Assembly (NCBI RefSeq): GCF_000500935.1 | Contig: NC_022998.1 | Span: 620,001-684,000, forward strand | From: Spiroplasma apis B31 | Lineage (GTDB): Bacteria > Bacillota_I > Bacilli_A > Mycoplasmatales > Mycoplasmataceae | Direction: 5' to 3' | Length of the DNA: 64,000 nt | In this document: positions 1-11,779 of the stretch, piece by piece | Position numbering within the stretch: position 1 is the first letter of the stretch | Layout: the number at the start of each line of letters is the position of its first letter | The notes under the pieces: model-generated | Database searches by the model: none | Told to the model about the DNA's origin: nothing | What the model saw: the letters and a program-made list of their open reading frames with translations, nothing else | Program-made: the position numbers and the translations under genes

Positions 1-300
1 AAATTATATGATATCAACTTAAAAAAAGGTGATATTAGAGCAGCGAAATTTCTAACTCCAAAATTAATCGATGGGTTTTCAAATATCAAGCATAAGGATT
101 TCAATTATCTAATTATAGAAAATGATTTTAAGATAGAACACACTTCATTCCGAGATAATGCTCCTCAAGAAAGTTTAGGTGTTATCAGTTTCGACACAGT
201 ATTTAGCTATGAAAGTTACAAAAAGAAATTAGCAAACAAAGTCAAAGAAGATGTTCACAACTTGATTAAAGCAATGAAGTATATTGAGTATATTTATTAA
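1..300 (+). CDS. C-terminal end of an unknown protein (cut by window start)
   Basis: The frame is open from base 1 to a TAA at 298-300 and gives the last 99 residues of a protein whose start lies outside the window. The piece is soluble-looking, with mixed charged and hydrophobic residues and a Lys-rich helical end. It has no membrane segment and no motif I recognise. pepF begins 48 bases downstream on the same strand with its own ribosome binding site, and I see no clear terminator between them, so co-transcription is possible. No function is assigned. Confidence 0.6.
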   Translation, partial: KLYDINLKKGDIRAAKFLTPKLIDGFSNIKHKDFNYLIIENDFKIEHTSFRDNAPQESLGVISFDTVFSYESYKKKLANKVKEDVHNLIKAMKYIEYIY

Positions 301-348
301 GTAGAAATTAAAAAACTATCATTTTAAATAGAATAAATGAGGAAGTGT

Positions 349-2163
349 ATGAATCGTAACAGTGCTTCAGAAAAATATAAGTGAAATATAGGTAGCTTGT
401 ACAAAGATAAAAAAACTTTTGAAAGTGATTTAGAAATTTATTTAAAAAACTATCGTGAGCTTCAAAAATATAAAGGTCGTTTAAATGATTTTGACACATT
501 CAAGGAGTTTTTTTTAGAATCAAAAAAAGTTTCTGACTTAGGAAACAAAATAAATCATTATTTAAAAATCTTACTTGTTGAACAAAATAACGCGCTCGCT
601 CTCGAAAATGAATCTCTATACTACTTAAAATTGCAAGAATTCGATGGTCAGTTTACATGAATCACAGAGCAAATAAAGGAAATAGGAGAAGAAACTTTTT
701 TAAAATGAATCAAGAGTGATCAAGATTTAATGTCATATGAGCTACATTACCAAGATTTTTTTAAAAATTTGAAGTACTTATTACCAGAAGGCGAAAGAAA
801 ATTAATAGCTCAAGTCTCTAACTCAAGCTCAATGATTTATGAGTTATACGAAACATTAAGATTTAAAGATAACAAAATTGAAACTTTGACTTATAAAGGA
901 AAAGAATATAAGCTAGATCAATACACTTTAAGCGATGTGTTAACCTATTCTAAACCAAAAGAAGATCAACAACTTCGAATTGAATTAAGTCTTGCTTATA
1001 AAAAGAATCAAAAAAACAAAAAGTTTACATTAGCTAAACTTTATGACTCTATCGTAAAAGAAGAAGTAGAAAGTACACAACTTGTTGGTATGAAATCTTT
1101 TACAGAGAACTATTTTGAAGATGATAATTTTTCCTTAGACAATTATTTAAGTCTGATTAAGCTTGTTTCTAATAATAATCAACCATATAATGATTTTTAT
1201 AAACTAATAAAGAGATACTTTCAATTTGATAACAAATTTTATTCAACAGATTCTTGTCTTGCACTAGCAAATATAGAGAAAAAACAAATATTAGTTGAAC
1301 AAGGGATATCCATTTTAAAAAAAGCATTGTCTTCTTTAGGTTCAGAGTACTCTGAAATGTTAGATTTATGCATAGCTGATAACAAAATTGATTTTTTCGA
1401 AGATGATAATAAATCATCGGGTGCTTTTACTGTTTATAGTAATGGATATGGTTCACTTGTCTCGTTAAATTATACAGATGATTACGAATCTATTTCCACT
1501 TTAGCTCATGAAATCGGACATGCAGTTCATAATAGTTTTTCAGAAAAATATCAAAAGGAACCTCTTAATACATTCGGTAACTTGATTGCTGAGGTTTCTT
1601 CAACACTTAATGAACATATTTTATTTGATTATCTAATAAAAGAAAGCACTGATATTCAAACCAAAATTGTTTTAATACAGAATAGAATAGAATTTATAAT
1701 TTCTAATTTTTATTCAGCTGTTAGTGAATCATTATTTGAGTACAATTGCTTTAAAACAGTCGAAAAAGGGGATACTCTAACACTTGAAAAAATAATATCA
1801 TTATTAAAACAATCATCTAAAGAGGTTCTTGGTGAATCTATTTTTGATAAATATAACGATGAAGTTATTGAATATGGATGAACATCAATTTCTCATATTT
1901 TTGAGCAACCGTTTTATATATATAAATATGCCGTATCGATCGCAGTATCTTTTAAATTATACGAAGATTTTAAAAAAACAAATGACTACACAAATATATT
2001 AAGTTATCTTAAAGATGGTGGTTCAATGAAAACAATAGATTTATTTAAAAAATATGGTTTTGATCCAAATGAAGAAAAAGCTTATGTACCATTGATAAGT
2101 TATTTAAAAAACTTAATAGAAGAACTAGAGTTACTTCTAGAAAAACAGAAAAAATCAGTTTAA
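349..2163 (+). CDS. pepF: Oligoendopeptidase F (M3 family zinc peptidase)
   Basis: Cytoplasmic zinc endopeptidase that cleaves imported oligopeptides to feed amino-acid pools. The 604-residue length matches PepF. The zinc site is visible as HEIGH at residues 387-391, with the third ligand expected at Glu415 in NLIAEVSS. The C-terminal helical part (IFEQPFYIYKYA and onward) is also typical of M3B peptidases. Several Trp codons are TGA, so the gene looks broken under the standard code. I chose ATG 349 because GAGGAAG lies just upstream and the N-terminus (KYKWNIGSLY) resembles the usual PepF start. The stop codon sits inside the terminator hairpin that follows. Confidence 0.95.
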
Positions 2164-2177
2164 AAAACTGATTTTTT
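2150..2177 (+). terminator. Intrinsic terminator of pepF
   Basis: Inverted repeat AAAAATCAGTTT / AAACTGATTTTT with a 3-base loop, ending in T residues. It overlaps the last pepF codons. Because the arms are A- and T-rich it can work in both directions, which suits the convergent gene ending at 2180. Confidence 0.8.
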
Positions 2178-2179
2178 AA

Positions 2180-2872
2180 TTATAAATTCTCTGAGAACCT
2201 TGAAAGAATATTTGAAATAGTCATTAAGTAAACACCCGTTTCAATAGAGTTGATGCTATTTTCTAAAAATATACTCTCAGATATTTTTTGTTTTTTTCTC
2301 AATAATTTCGAATATTTCATCATATTGCTTATTAAATTTTGGACATTATATATAGCGACTTCAGTTATTACAATGCTTTCAAAACACATTTCAATATATT
2401 TATCATTTGGTAATTGTTTCTCAAGCATTTTTTTATAGATGCTTATGTTTTTTTCAATAAAACTATTTGACAAAGAAACTAAATGATTTCTTTTATTGAC
2501 AATATCCTTGGTTAAAAAATCTTCAAAAAATTTCGCAATAATCTCTATAGCTTTTGCTATTCCCAAAATGTTACAATAATCAAATAACAATTTATGAAAT
2601 TTTTTTAAAACTCTCGCATTAGTTTTTAAATAATCATACTTTTGATTTATAAAATTCCTGTAATTATTGATTTGTTGGAATAACACAATGTAACCATTGA
2701 TACCTTTTTCGTTATTTAGGGGGAAATCCTCTTGTTTTTTGTTAAACTTTAATAATCATAATTGCAATTTTTTTATTGTTTTTGATAAATCTTTTGCTCA
2801 GAAAGGATTGATATTTTTCAAGTGTTCTATATCATTATTGGTTATTTTATTTGTTTTGAAATATTCTATCAT
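2180..2872 (-). CDS. Hypothetical helical protein
   Basis: About 230 residues, rich in Lys, Asn, Ile and Leu, predicted mostly helical, with no signal peptide or clear membrane segment. I do not recognise a family. The frame stays open to an ATG at 2899, but a TATAAT box on the minus strand at 2904-2909 would place the transcription start near 2897. That makes the inner ATG at 2872 (AGAAAG upstream) the likelier start, unless the message is leaderless. It is divergent from the similar-sized unknown gene at 2943 and convergent with pepF. A weak FEDFL/FEDYL resemblance to that neighbour is not enough to call homology. Confidence 0.6.
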
Positions 2873-2903
2873 TCTTATCAACTTTCTATTAAAATACATT
2901 TGT

Positions 2904-2909
2904 ATTATA
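2904..2909 (-). promoter_or_regulatory. -10 box for the minus-strand hypothetical gene
   Basis: TATAAT read on the minus strand, in the 70-base divergent gap between the two unknown genes. It supports the shorter start choice for the gene at 2180-2872. Confidence 0.45.
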
Positions 2910-2942
2910 TAACATATTTAAATAGTTAAAGAAGGTGAAAAA

Positions 2943-3674
2943 ATGTTAGGAAAATATGATTTTTCTAAGGAAAATATAAATAAAATTATGGTTTTTTTTA
3001 CCCCGATTTATGCAAGTATTTATGCTTCATTAGATTTATTTGAAGATTATTTAGAAAGGAATAAATTATTGATTGAAGGTTTTCTAAATTTGAAAACTAG
3101 AATTATAAATATGGAATATTTCGATGAATTTCAAGAATATAAAGATGAGTTTTTAGATTTTACTGAAAAGACAATCGTTTTATTCAATAAATGGGATCGT
3201 GAAAATTATGACTATAATCGATTGGATTTGCAAAGACTACTTTATTCAATTAAAGAAGTTTTTTTATTAATTGATTATCTAATTAAAAAGTCTTATAATA
3301 ATGTTAACTTTGGCAAGGATGTACTTTCGCTAAAAGAAATTAAAGTTATTTTAAAAGATAATATTTTAGATTATGCGACTTTAATTGCAAAGATAGTAAG
3401 TGAGAAGCGAATTTTACTGACTAATGAACAAAGAAACATATTAAGAGATATGTTCAATATGAAACATATGGAAGAGTGAGGGATGGGAACTCAATTTATT
3501 TTAAATATCTATGAAGATAAGTACGAAAATTCAAAACAAATAGAAAATTACTTTGAAGACGACGCAAATAAGTTTTGAGTTGTTTTAGAATTATTTGTAA
3601 AAATTGAGGCTATGTGTGATATCAATGACAATTTAAATATCAATAAAGTATTAGTAACTGATAACTTGGAATAA
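2943..3674 (+). CDS. Hypothetical protein upstream of the ABC exporter
   Basis: 243 residues from ATG 2943 (GAAGGTGAAAAA just upstream) through two in-frame TGA (Trp) codons to TAA at 3672-3674. The protein is acidic and helical (many Phe, Asp, Glu, Leu), without a signal peptide or obvious membrane span. No family is recognised. The next gene, an ABC exporter, begins 28 bases later and a membrane protein follows 11 bases after that, so the three probably form one operon. It could be a cytosolic partner of the exporter, but that rests on position only. Confidence 0.65.
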
Positions 3675-3702
3675 ATTATCAAACGAAATTCAGGAGATAA
3701 CT

Positions 3703-5640
3703 ATGAATCTAACTAAAACTAAAAAAAATGAGTTCTTTAAACTACTGTTACGAACATGATGAAATAATAAAATATTTGCATTATTGACGATAATCTTTTC
3801 TTCTTTTGTTGTGTTTTTATTAGTTATAAATGTTAAATTAGTTGAATGAATTACAGCTATTCTGATTTCTAAAAATATTGTTGATCTTTTTAACAACACA
3901 CCAAATCTAGAGAAATTATTTGATATATTAGGTTTAGATAAAAATTTGATTCCTATTTTTAGTAATAAAATTAATAATGAAACATTAGAAAAAATAATTC
4001 ATGAGTTTTATTTTAAATATATCAATTATGATGGCAATGATTTGTATAAGGAACTTTTCGGTTTAAAACTGAATATGTTGGATTTATGTTATTGTATGGT
4101 TGGTTCAATTGTGTTTGTTGTCTTGTTTACTTACTTTGCATATATGACTAGTGGAGCGATTGCTGCTAACGAGGAAATGAAATTACGAAATAGCTCAATT
4201 AAAGCCTTGTTAAAAAATGATCTAGATTATTTCAATGTACATAAAAGCGGTGATTTGATTTCAGTTGTTGTCAAAGACACTCAAATAATCGGAATGCAAT
4301 TGAAAAATGCACCAGTTGTAATTTATCAAGTCTTTACAACCATTTTCTTTTCAATTGTTATAATGACAACTATCGACTGAAAGCTTTCAGTAATAGTTTA
4401 TGGTCTATTGTTATCGATAATAGTTCTCGTATCTTTAATAATATTTATAAACAAAAAAAACTCTATTAAGTTAGAAAGTTTTAAATCAGATATCAATAGT
4501 CAAGTAAGTGAAAAGATAAATTTGATGGAATTGATAAAAGCATCTGGAACTTGAGATAGCGAGATTGAAAGATTTGAAAACTTAAATAAAGAAAATGCCA
4601 AAAAAACTAAAAACAATCTATGATTAAATGAAATGTCAACAGCTATATTAGTTGGTGGGGTTGGTTGTTTTGCTATGGCGACATTAATTTTTGGAGTTGT
4701 CTTATACAACAACGAAATGCAACGTTTACTAAGTATTATAACTTCATTTACTACTGGTGTTATTATTATTGTTCTTCCTGTTTTGCAATTGAAAGATGTA
4801 CTAGCTACATTAAATATTAGTGAAAGTGCATGTACCAACATTAAAGCAGTTATTAATAGTAAACCAAATATAAAAATGGAAGGTAAGAAAACATTTAAAA
4901 AACTAGATGGTGATATTGTTTTTAAAAATGTAAGTTTTTCTTATCCGAATAAAGAAGAAGAAATTATAAGTAATCTTAGTTTATCTTTAAAGCAAGGAAA
5001 AAAATATGCCTTCGTTGGTAAAACTGGAAGTGGTAAATCAACGATTACCAAACTTCTTTTAAGATTCTATGATCCAACAAAAGGAGAAATTCTCTTAAAT
5101 TATGATCAACCATTAAAGAGCTTTGAAATGAAATCTTGATTAGATCAGGTTGGATATGTCGGTCAAGAACCACAAATATTAAGTGGAAACATATTTGAAA
5201 ACGTTAGATATGTAAAGTATTCAGCAACCGATGAAGAAATTATTGAAGCATGTAAAAAAGCAAAGCTACATGATTTAATAATGAGTTGACCTGAACAATA
5301 TAATACAGTCTTATTTGAAAAAGGCTCACAATTATCTGGTGGACAAAAGCAAAGACTAGTCATAGCAAGAATGTTTGTTAAAAATCCTCAAGTCCTAGTG
5401 CTTGATGAAGCTACTAGTGCGTTAGATAATATAGTAGAGAAAGAAATTCAAATGGAGTTAGAAAAACTTATGGTTGGAAGAACAACAATTTCCATTGCTC
5501 ATAGATTATCAACAATAAAATCTTTTGATAAAATTTTTGTAATAGAACCCAAAAAGGGGATTGTACAAGAAGGAACATTTAACGAATTATCTAATACTCC
5601 CGGAGTATTCAAAACATTGAATGATATTTCAAATAATTAG
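3703..5640 (+). CDS. ABC exporter half-transporter (membrane domain plus ATPase)
   Basis: 645 residues: an N-terminal six-helix membrane domain fused to a nucleotide-binding domain, the usual layout of MsbA/MdlB-type exporters that work as dimers. The ATPase shows Walker A GKTGSGKST (439-447), signature LSGGQKQR (544 onward), Walker B VLVLDEATSALD and the H-loop in SIAHRLST. Roughly 60 mostly polar residues (about 55-115) sit between the first and second membrane helices, longer than the usual loop and probably external. The start has CAGGAGAT 6 bases upstream. Flanking co-directional unknown genes suggest a dedicated system; the substrate cannot be told from sequence. Confidence 0.9.
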
Positions 5641-5651
5641 AAAGGTTAAGT

Positions 5652-6899
5652 ATGAAAAAATTAATATACCAAATAGTATTTATATCAATTATGACATTCA
5701 TGTATTATTTATACAGTTCATGAATTGAAAGTTTACAAAAACCTAATTTAGACTCAACAATTTATCAAATATTCAGCCCGTTTAAGTTAATAATATTAGG
5801 GGTTATCTTTTCAATTGTTTATGCAGCGATAAAAAATCTTTTGTTTTCTCGTTTTGTAAATATAAAGAGTTATAAAAAAAATCTAAAAAATTATATTTTA
5901 TATGATTTTGAGATTTGTATAAACTTTATAGGAAAATTAAAAGGCACTGTTAAAGATGATGACATAACACAAGCTAAAAAATTACTGAAAGAATTTCAAT
6001 CATTAAGCTATCGACCTCATTATTTAGTTGATCTAATAGAAGTTATAACTTCAAAAGTTTTAGCTGAGGAATCATTAGTTGGTCTTGAAAATGCATGTAC
6101 TTTAGTAGAGGAAAAAATAAAAAATAACTTTGAAAAAGAAAAACAAAGAAAGATAAATAAAAAAAATGAAACCTTTCTTGATTTCAAAATGGTCAATGAT
6201 TATTACTCAAAAAATAGTTGAAATACAATTGATTACTTACTGGAAGTAAACGGGGAATCAAATTTAAATAAATGAAAAATATCAAGTTTATATATTTCTA
6301 AAATTTATAGCGCATTAAATTTATCTATTATATTAAATCTTGTTATGTTTACATTTACAGGGTTAGGATTATATTATAGTAATATTACTTTAGGAAATGT
6401 TTTCTTCTATTCATTTATATTATCAATCTTTTTAACAACCATGGTTATTTATAATATATGAATCATAATAGCAGCAAAAAAATATAATTTGACAATTTAT
6501 TGATTAAATATGTTAGTTCTATACTTTTTTATTGCTTTGATTTTTATAAACATTGTTATCAATATAGTCTTCTTTCCAAAATATCAAATTGGCGAAGAAT
6601 GATATAAGTCAAACTTGATTCAATTCTTGATGTCATTACTTTACATTGTTCTTTCTACAATGTTACTTGTTTATTCTTTTGCACAACTTATTTCAATGTT
6701 GGAAGAAAAAAAATATAATGTGTTAAGTATTATCTATATGTTCGTTATACCGTTAAGTATATTCATTCTAACTGCAGTAATAAACTTCATGATTGTTTTT
6801 AAAACATTACCAATTGATTTATACTTTGCTAACTTCTCGATATTGTTCATTTATTGAACTTGTTCTTGAATTTTTATAAGTTACTTTACAAATAATTAA
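5652..6899 (+). CDS. Polytopic membrane protein paired with the ABC exporter
   Basis: 415 residues from ATG 5652, 11 bases after the exporter stop. Two N-terminal membrane helices (about 5-25 and 45-65) are followed by a charged cytosolic helical region to about residue 200, then about five or six further hydrophobic helices to the C-terminus. TGA-encoded Trp codons are frequent. No family is recognised. Tight spacing with the exporter and the shared terminator at 6907 suggest they act together, for example as an accessory permease or immunity component. That is inference from position only. Confidence 0.7.
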
Positions 6900-6906
6900 A
6901 ATAAAT

Positions 6907-6936
6907 AAAAAGAAGTTATTAACTTCTTTTTATTTT
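6907..6936. terminator. Bidirectional intrinsic terminator
   Basis: AAAAAGAAGTTA / TAACTTCTTTTT around a tiny centre, with T runs on both sides. It ends the exporter operon on the plus strand and the 126-residue gene on the minus strand, whose stop codon lies inside the hairpin. Confidence 0.85.
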
Positions 6937-7299
6937 TAAGTTATCTTGAATAAAAATCATCCAGTAGTTTTGTTTTTGATTTAAATAATTTTCAACTTCA
7001 GGAATAAATAAAATAGCTACTCTTAGAGGGTAGTTTTTTTTGCCATATTTTTCTACCAATAGTTTTTCTATATTCTCAAAGACTTGAGAAGCCTTAATGT
7101 CTGTGTACTTGTCAAGAAACAAAAAATTATAGTCTCGTATTTTATTTATTTTCTCATTAGCAATATTAACATCTTCTTCAACTGAATTAGAAGTAATAAA
7201 ATAATCAGAAAAGTCTACTAATAAGTTATTGCCAAATCTTTCTTTTAACTTTCTGAATTCGTATATTCTTATAATATAACCAATTTCTTTTTTTTCCAT
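6919..7299 (-). CDS. Hypothetical protein, 126 residues
   Basis: Starts at ATG 7299 with GTGAGG 8-9 bases upstream on the minus strand. The product is soluble, with charged helices and a C-terminal hydrophobic strand (VAILFIPEVENY, then WMIFIQDN). No family is recognised. It is a single-gene unit between two terminator or promoter regions. The amphipathic pattern suits a small globular alpha/beta protein. Confidence 0.6.
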   Translation of the reverse strand: MEKKEIGYIIRIYEFRKLKERFGNNLLVDFSDYFITSNSVEEDVNIANEKINKIRDYNFLFLDKYTDIKASQVFENIEKLLVEKYGKKNYPLRVAILFIPEVENYLNQKQNYWMIFIQDNLKIKRS

Positions 7300-7753
7300 T
7301 TTTTAACCTCACTATAATAATATTGATAATGTTACAACAAAGCAAACAATAATAAATTTTTTTACTAAATTAAAAAAGAAATAGCATTTTATATTAAAAA
7401 TAAATAACTAATATAAAATAATACTCTTAATTTTTAAAATATATGAGTTTTTTAAAGTTCCTAACTTTCTATTAATGAGAGTATAACAAATTATCAGGTA
7501 AACACTTTTTTTCTTTCATAAATTATCCTTAATATTCTATAAAAAAAGTAATTTTCCGTTCTAAATAATAAGTTCATTGATAATAAAGTCATTTTATATT
7601 ACTTGATATGTATTAATAAAGGATATTAAAAAGTTTTAAGACTTGCTTGAAAACTAAACTACTTTTTTTATAGAGAAACTACTTTTATAAAGTGATAGCA
7701 AAACATAAATTTTATATAAATAGTGGATAATGATAGCTGAAAGGAAGTAAAAT
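7300..7753. other. 454-base intergenic region upstream of the PTS operon
   Basis: No gene or RNA is seen. It holds the divergent promoters of the 126-residue gene and the PTS gene. Notable are two direct repeats of AAACTACTTTT at 7656 and 7676, spaced exactly 20 bases apart (two helical turns), and AAAGGAAG as ribosome binding site at 7740-7747. I could not find a convincing BglG/LicT-type antiterminator hairpin here. Confidence 0.5.
7656..7688 (+). promoter_or_regulatory. Tandem direct repeats, candidate operator
   Basis: AAACTACTTTTTTTA at 7656-7670 and AAACTACTTTTAT at 7676-7688 are the same box repeated with 20-base periodicity on the same helix face, about 70 bases before the PTS start codon. 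This is a plausible binding site for a sugar-responsive regulator. No regulator gene is next to it. Confidence 0.35.
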
Positions 7754-10300
7754 ATGGAACTCAAAATATATGCACCAGTTGATTGCGAAATAAAAGAAAT
7801 TGAAAAATGCTCTGATAAGGTTTTTGCATCGAGGACATTAGGGAATGGTATCGTAATTATACCTAAAAATAATCTTTTCTATTCCCCGCTGGATAAGGGA
7901 ACAGTAGAATTAATATTTGACACCAAACATGCAATCTATTTTAAACAAGATAAGTTTAATTTATTGTTACATGTTGGAATGGACACAGTAAAACTAGAAG
8001 GCAAACCATTTGAAATTTTTATTAAAAAAGATGATCAAATTTCAACAACAAACAAAATTTTATCTGTTGATCTTGAAATGTTGAAAAAAGAAAATATTTC
8101 AATTGAAACACCACTAGTGGTAGAGGAAACAAGTGATTACAAGATAGATGTAAAGATTTTAAAAAGAACTGCTAAAGCAGGTGAATTAATAGCGATCTTT
8201 GAAATAAAAAACATCAAAGTTCATGATAAAAATGATTTAAACATCAAAAACATAACTAATAAATTTCAAGATACAGCAAAAGAAATCAAAACTATTTTAG
8301 GTGATGACAATAATTATAGTTCTCCTTACAATTGCATGACAAGGTTTAGAACAGTTATTAAAGATAAAAAGAAAGTTTCTTTAAGTAAGTTAAAAAAAAT
8401 AGCTTTAGTTAAAGATGCTTTATTCCAAGGTAATGAGTTACAAATAATTATTGGAGGGGAAGTTGTTAAAGTTGTTGAAGAGTTTAACAAACTTAAAGAA
8501 TTTAGTAAGAAGAGTTTGGATACACCAAACACAATAATTAATTTAGATAAGATCAATTTAGGACGTAAAATATTGATGACTATAACAGGAGTTATAAGTC
8601 CGATACTGGGAATATTTATAGCTGCGGGTTTATTTGCTGGTATTTATTCTATTTTATCTGAAACAAAAGTTATTCATCAAATTGATGATTTGAGTAAGAT
8701 ATCAGAACACGATATTTTCTCTGCAATAATGTTTGTTTTATTCAAATTCATTCTTAGTTCAATAGGTATTTTTTTCATAGTTAGTATTGTAAAATACTTC
8801 GATGGTAATATTTATTTCGCACTAGCTGTAGGAATAGCATTAACATCTAGGGGATGAATTCCTGTAACTGAAGGAATTAAAGAACCAGAATTAGCAAGTT
8901 TCGGTAAATGAATAAACTATGGTGGTAAAAGTGGATTTTTATTATTCAATATACAAACATTACCTATTGTTGTTGGTAGTTATGAAGGTGGAGTATTACC
9001 GTTTATTACTGCAGGAGCATTCATTATAATTCTTGATAAATGAGTGGGCAAATGAATTTCACCGCTAGTTGATACTATTTTTAGAGGTTTTATAGTTGTC
9101 TCATTAACATTAATAATAACTTGATTTGCTTTTGGTCCCATAATGGGGTTGGTTGAGTTTGGTATGTTTAAAATATTTAGTTTATTTGAAAAAATACCAT
9201 TCGGAATAGGGGTAGGACTATATGCAATGTTTTGACAACCTCTTGTTTTAACAGGAACTCATATTGCAATTAGTACGCCAATTGATTTAAGCTTGTGACA
9301 AGGTAATGCAAGTTTATTGTACCCAGCATATAATATTGCAATATTTACTCAGGTTGGTGCAGCAATTGCAATTGCAATTAGAACAAAAAACTTTAGTTTT
9401 AAAAGAGTAGCAATTGCATCTACTGCTGGAAGTTTCTTCGGTATATCAGAACCAATTATTTATGGAGTAACACTTCCTAAATTGAAACCGTTTGTTATTG
9501 CTTGTCTTGTTGCATTTCCTATTGGAGTCTTATCCGGTTTATTAAAAATTAAACTTGATTATCCTTCTGGTTGAGGTGTATTTGAAATTGTTGGTTATGA
9601 GACTACATTCAAAAAAGGACAAATAATAGTTATTTGAATATTATCATTTAGTAGTAGCTTACTGATAAATTTCTTTTTCTACAAAGAAAGAAAAAATGAA
9701 CTAAAGCATATGAAAAAAGGAATTAACTTAATAAATAAAAGTATCTTATTCAAAGATAAAAAAGATAAAAAAGAAAATTACTTAAAATTAATTGAGAGAT
9801 TTGATGTTGAGTTAAAAGATATTTTACAATCTAAAAAAGATTACAACAATTATGAAAAATATCTTTCACAAATATCTAAACTTGAATTAAAATTGAAACT
9901 TTTAGAAGAAAGAGAACAAAAAAAGAGAGAACAGTTATTTAAAAAATTAAATTATTTAAAAACATTATATGATAAAAAACAAAACAAAAAAATCCTTGAT
10001 AAATTTAAAACGCTAAATGATTTTTACGATCATTACAATTTAGATTTAAAAAAAGAAGATGTACGAAATAATATCAGTAGTTTACAAAAGAAAAATTTAA
10101 ACTTTGTAAGCGCACTAACAACAAAGAAAAATAAAATCTATTCTGACACAATTACAAAACTTAAAGATATCGGTCAAGTAAAAGAAGAGTTTAAGAATAT
10201 ATTTTATAATGCTATATATTGTGTTGAAATTTCATTTCAAATACTAGATCAAAAATTAGAATACATCAAAAAAGATGTAAAGGTGAATCATGTTAAATAA
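7754..10300 (+). CDS. PTS beta-glucoside/glucose-type permease, domains IIA-IIB-IIC plus coiled-coil tail
   Basis: 848 residues. It takes up a sugar (probably a beta-glucoside, judging by the coupled GH1 gene) and phosphorylates it with PEP-derived phosphate. IIA covers about 1-155 with the phosphorylated His73 in LLLHVGMD. IIB covers about 180-255 with phospho-Cys194 in NCMTRF. IIC covers about 270-640, polytopic, with the conserved GISEPIIYG (Glu566). After the last membrane helix comes an unusual stretch of about 200 residues rich in Lys, Glu and Leu that reads as a coiled coil. The A-B-C order differs from the B-C-A order of Bacillus BglP. Ribosome binding site AAAGGAAG; the last 11 bases overlap the GH1 start, so translation is coupled. 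Confidence 0.9.
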
Positions 10301-11702
10301 AAATTGAAAAAAGAACTTTTTATGAGGAGCATCAACAAGTGCTTATCAAGTAGAAGGTGCTTATAATGTGGATGGTAAAGGATTAAATATTCACGATGTA
10401 ATAGAAGCTAAAGAAAATGTATGTAGTTTCAATATTTGTTCAGACCATTACAATAAATGAAAAGAAGATATAAAATTGATGTCAGAATTAGGACTAAAGT
10501 CTTATAGGTTTTCCATTTCTTGAACAAGAATTTTTCCAACGGGTAAAGATAAAGTCAATCAAAAAGGAGTCGATTTTTATAATAACTTAATAAATGAATT
10601 ATTGAAATATAATATAGAACCGATCGTTACTATTTATCATTTTGATACTCCATTAGAGCTCGAAAAACAAGGGGGCTGATCAAATAAAAAACTTATGATA
10701 AATGCTTATTGTAAGTATGCAGAAACTTTATTTGAATTGTTTGGTGATCGTGTTAAATATTGATTAACAATTAATGAATTAAATATGATGGTATTGTATG
10801 GTCATGTATTGTCGGCTAAAAAAATAAATGATGCCGAAGATAAGTTTAAAGTTTTATTTCAAGAAGCACATAATATGTTTGTAGCACAAGCGCATGTAAT
10901 AAACTTATTACATACTAAATTTGCTTACCAAAATTCTTTTATCGGACCTGCACCAAATATCGCTCCGGTTTATGCAGTTGATTCTAATCCAAAAAATATT
11001 GACGCTGCATACAAAACTTCAGCTCTAAGAAATTGAATGTATTTAGATATAGTTGTTTACGGTGAATACAATAAGTTAGTTTGAAACTGGTTGGTTGAAA
11101 AAAAATACGAACCTGAGATCGAAAAAAATGATATGGTAATAATTAAAAAGGGTAAACCAGATTTTATTGCATTCAATTACTACGACACAATGACTGTTGC
11201 TGCTGATAACAATGAAATAAAAATAAATTTTGAAGGTTTTGATCAACAAAATACATATGATATGCCAGGCTTGTATAAAGTTGTTAAAAACAAATACTTG
11301 GAAAGAACACAATTTGGTTGAGAAATCGATCCTGATGGTTTTAAACAATGCTGTAGAGAGTTGTATGATCGATATAGATTACCATTGTTACTAACAGAGA
11401 ATGGCATTGGTGGTAAAGATAGTTTAACAGAAGATTTAAAAATTCACGACCAGTATCGTATAGATTATTATGAGCAACATATCAAATTAATACCTGAAAT
11501 TATAGATGAAGGCATCCCTTTGTTTGGTTATCAACCTTGAAGTGCCATTGATTTAGTGTCTACCCATGAAGGAATGAAAAAAAGATATGGTTTTGTTTAT
11601 GTGGATAAAGATGATCAAGAAAATGGCACAATGATGAGGTATAAAAAGGACTCCTTTTATTGATATCAAAAGACAATAAAAAATAATGGTGGAATAAAAT
11701 AG
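10290..11702 (+). CDS. 6-phospho-beta-glucosidase, glycoside hydrolase family 1
   Basis: Hydrolyses the phosphorylated beta-glucoside delivered by the PTS permease to glucose-6-phosphate and an aglycone or sugar. 470 residues, normal for GH1. The N-terminus FLWGASTSAYQVEG is a GH1 hallmark. The acid/base is Glu163 in LTINELN and the nucleophile is Glu370 in LLTENGIGG. ATG 10290 is preceded by AAAGGTGAATC inside the end of the PTS gene, with an 11-base overlap. Trp residues near the active site are encoded by TGA. The pair forms a two-gene catabolic operon closed by the terminator at 11754. Confidence 0.93.
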
Positions 11703-11753
11703 TAATTAAATAATATGTGTATATATCTTTTATGGATTTAAACAAGAGATAAT

Positions 11754-11779
11754 AAAAAGACGATACATATCGTCTTTTT
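11754..11779 (+). terminator. Intrinsic terminator of the PTS-GH1 operon
   Basis: AAAAAGACGATA / TATCGTCTTTTT with a 2-base centre and T run, 52 bases after the GH1 stop. Confidence 0.9.

Noticed and set aside
2697-2912. 71-codon plus-strand frame in the divergent region
   Set aside because: Antisense to the 5' part of the minus-strand hypothetical gene, with no start signals.
3477-3486. Stop at TGA 3477 splitting the gene at 2943 into two
   Set aside because: TGA is Trp in this genome, as shown by many conserved Trp positions in housekeeping genes; the frame continues to TAA at 3672-3674.
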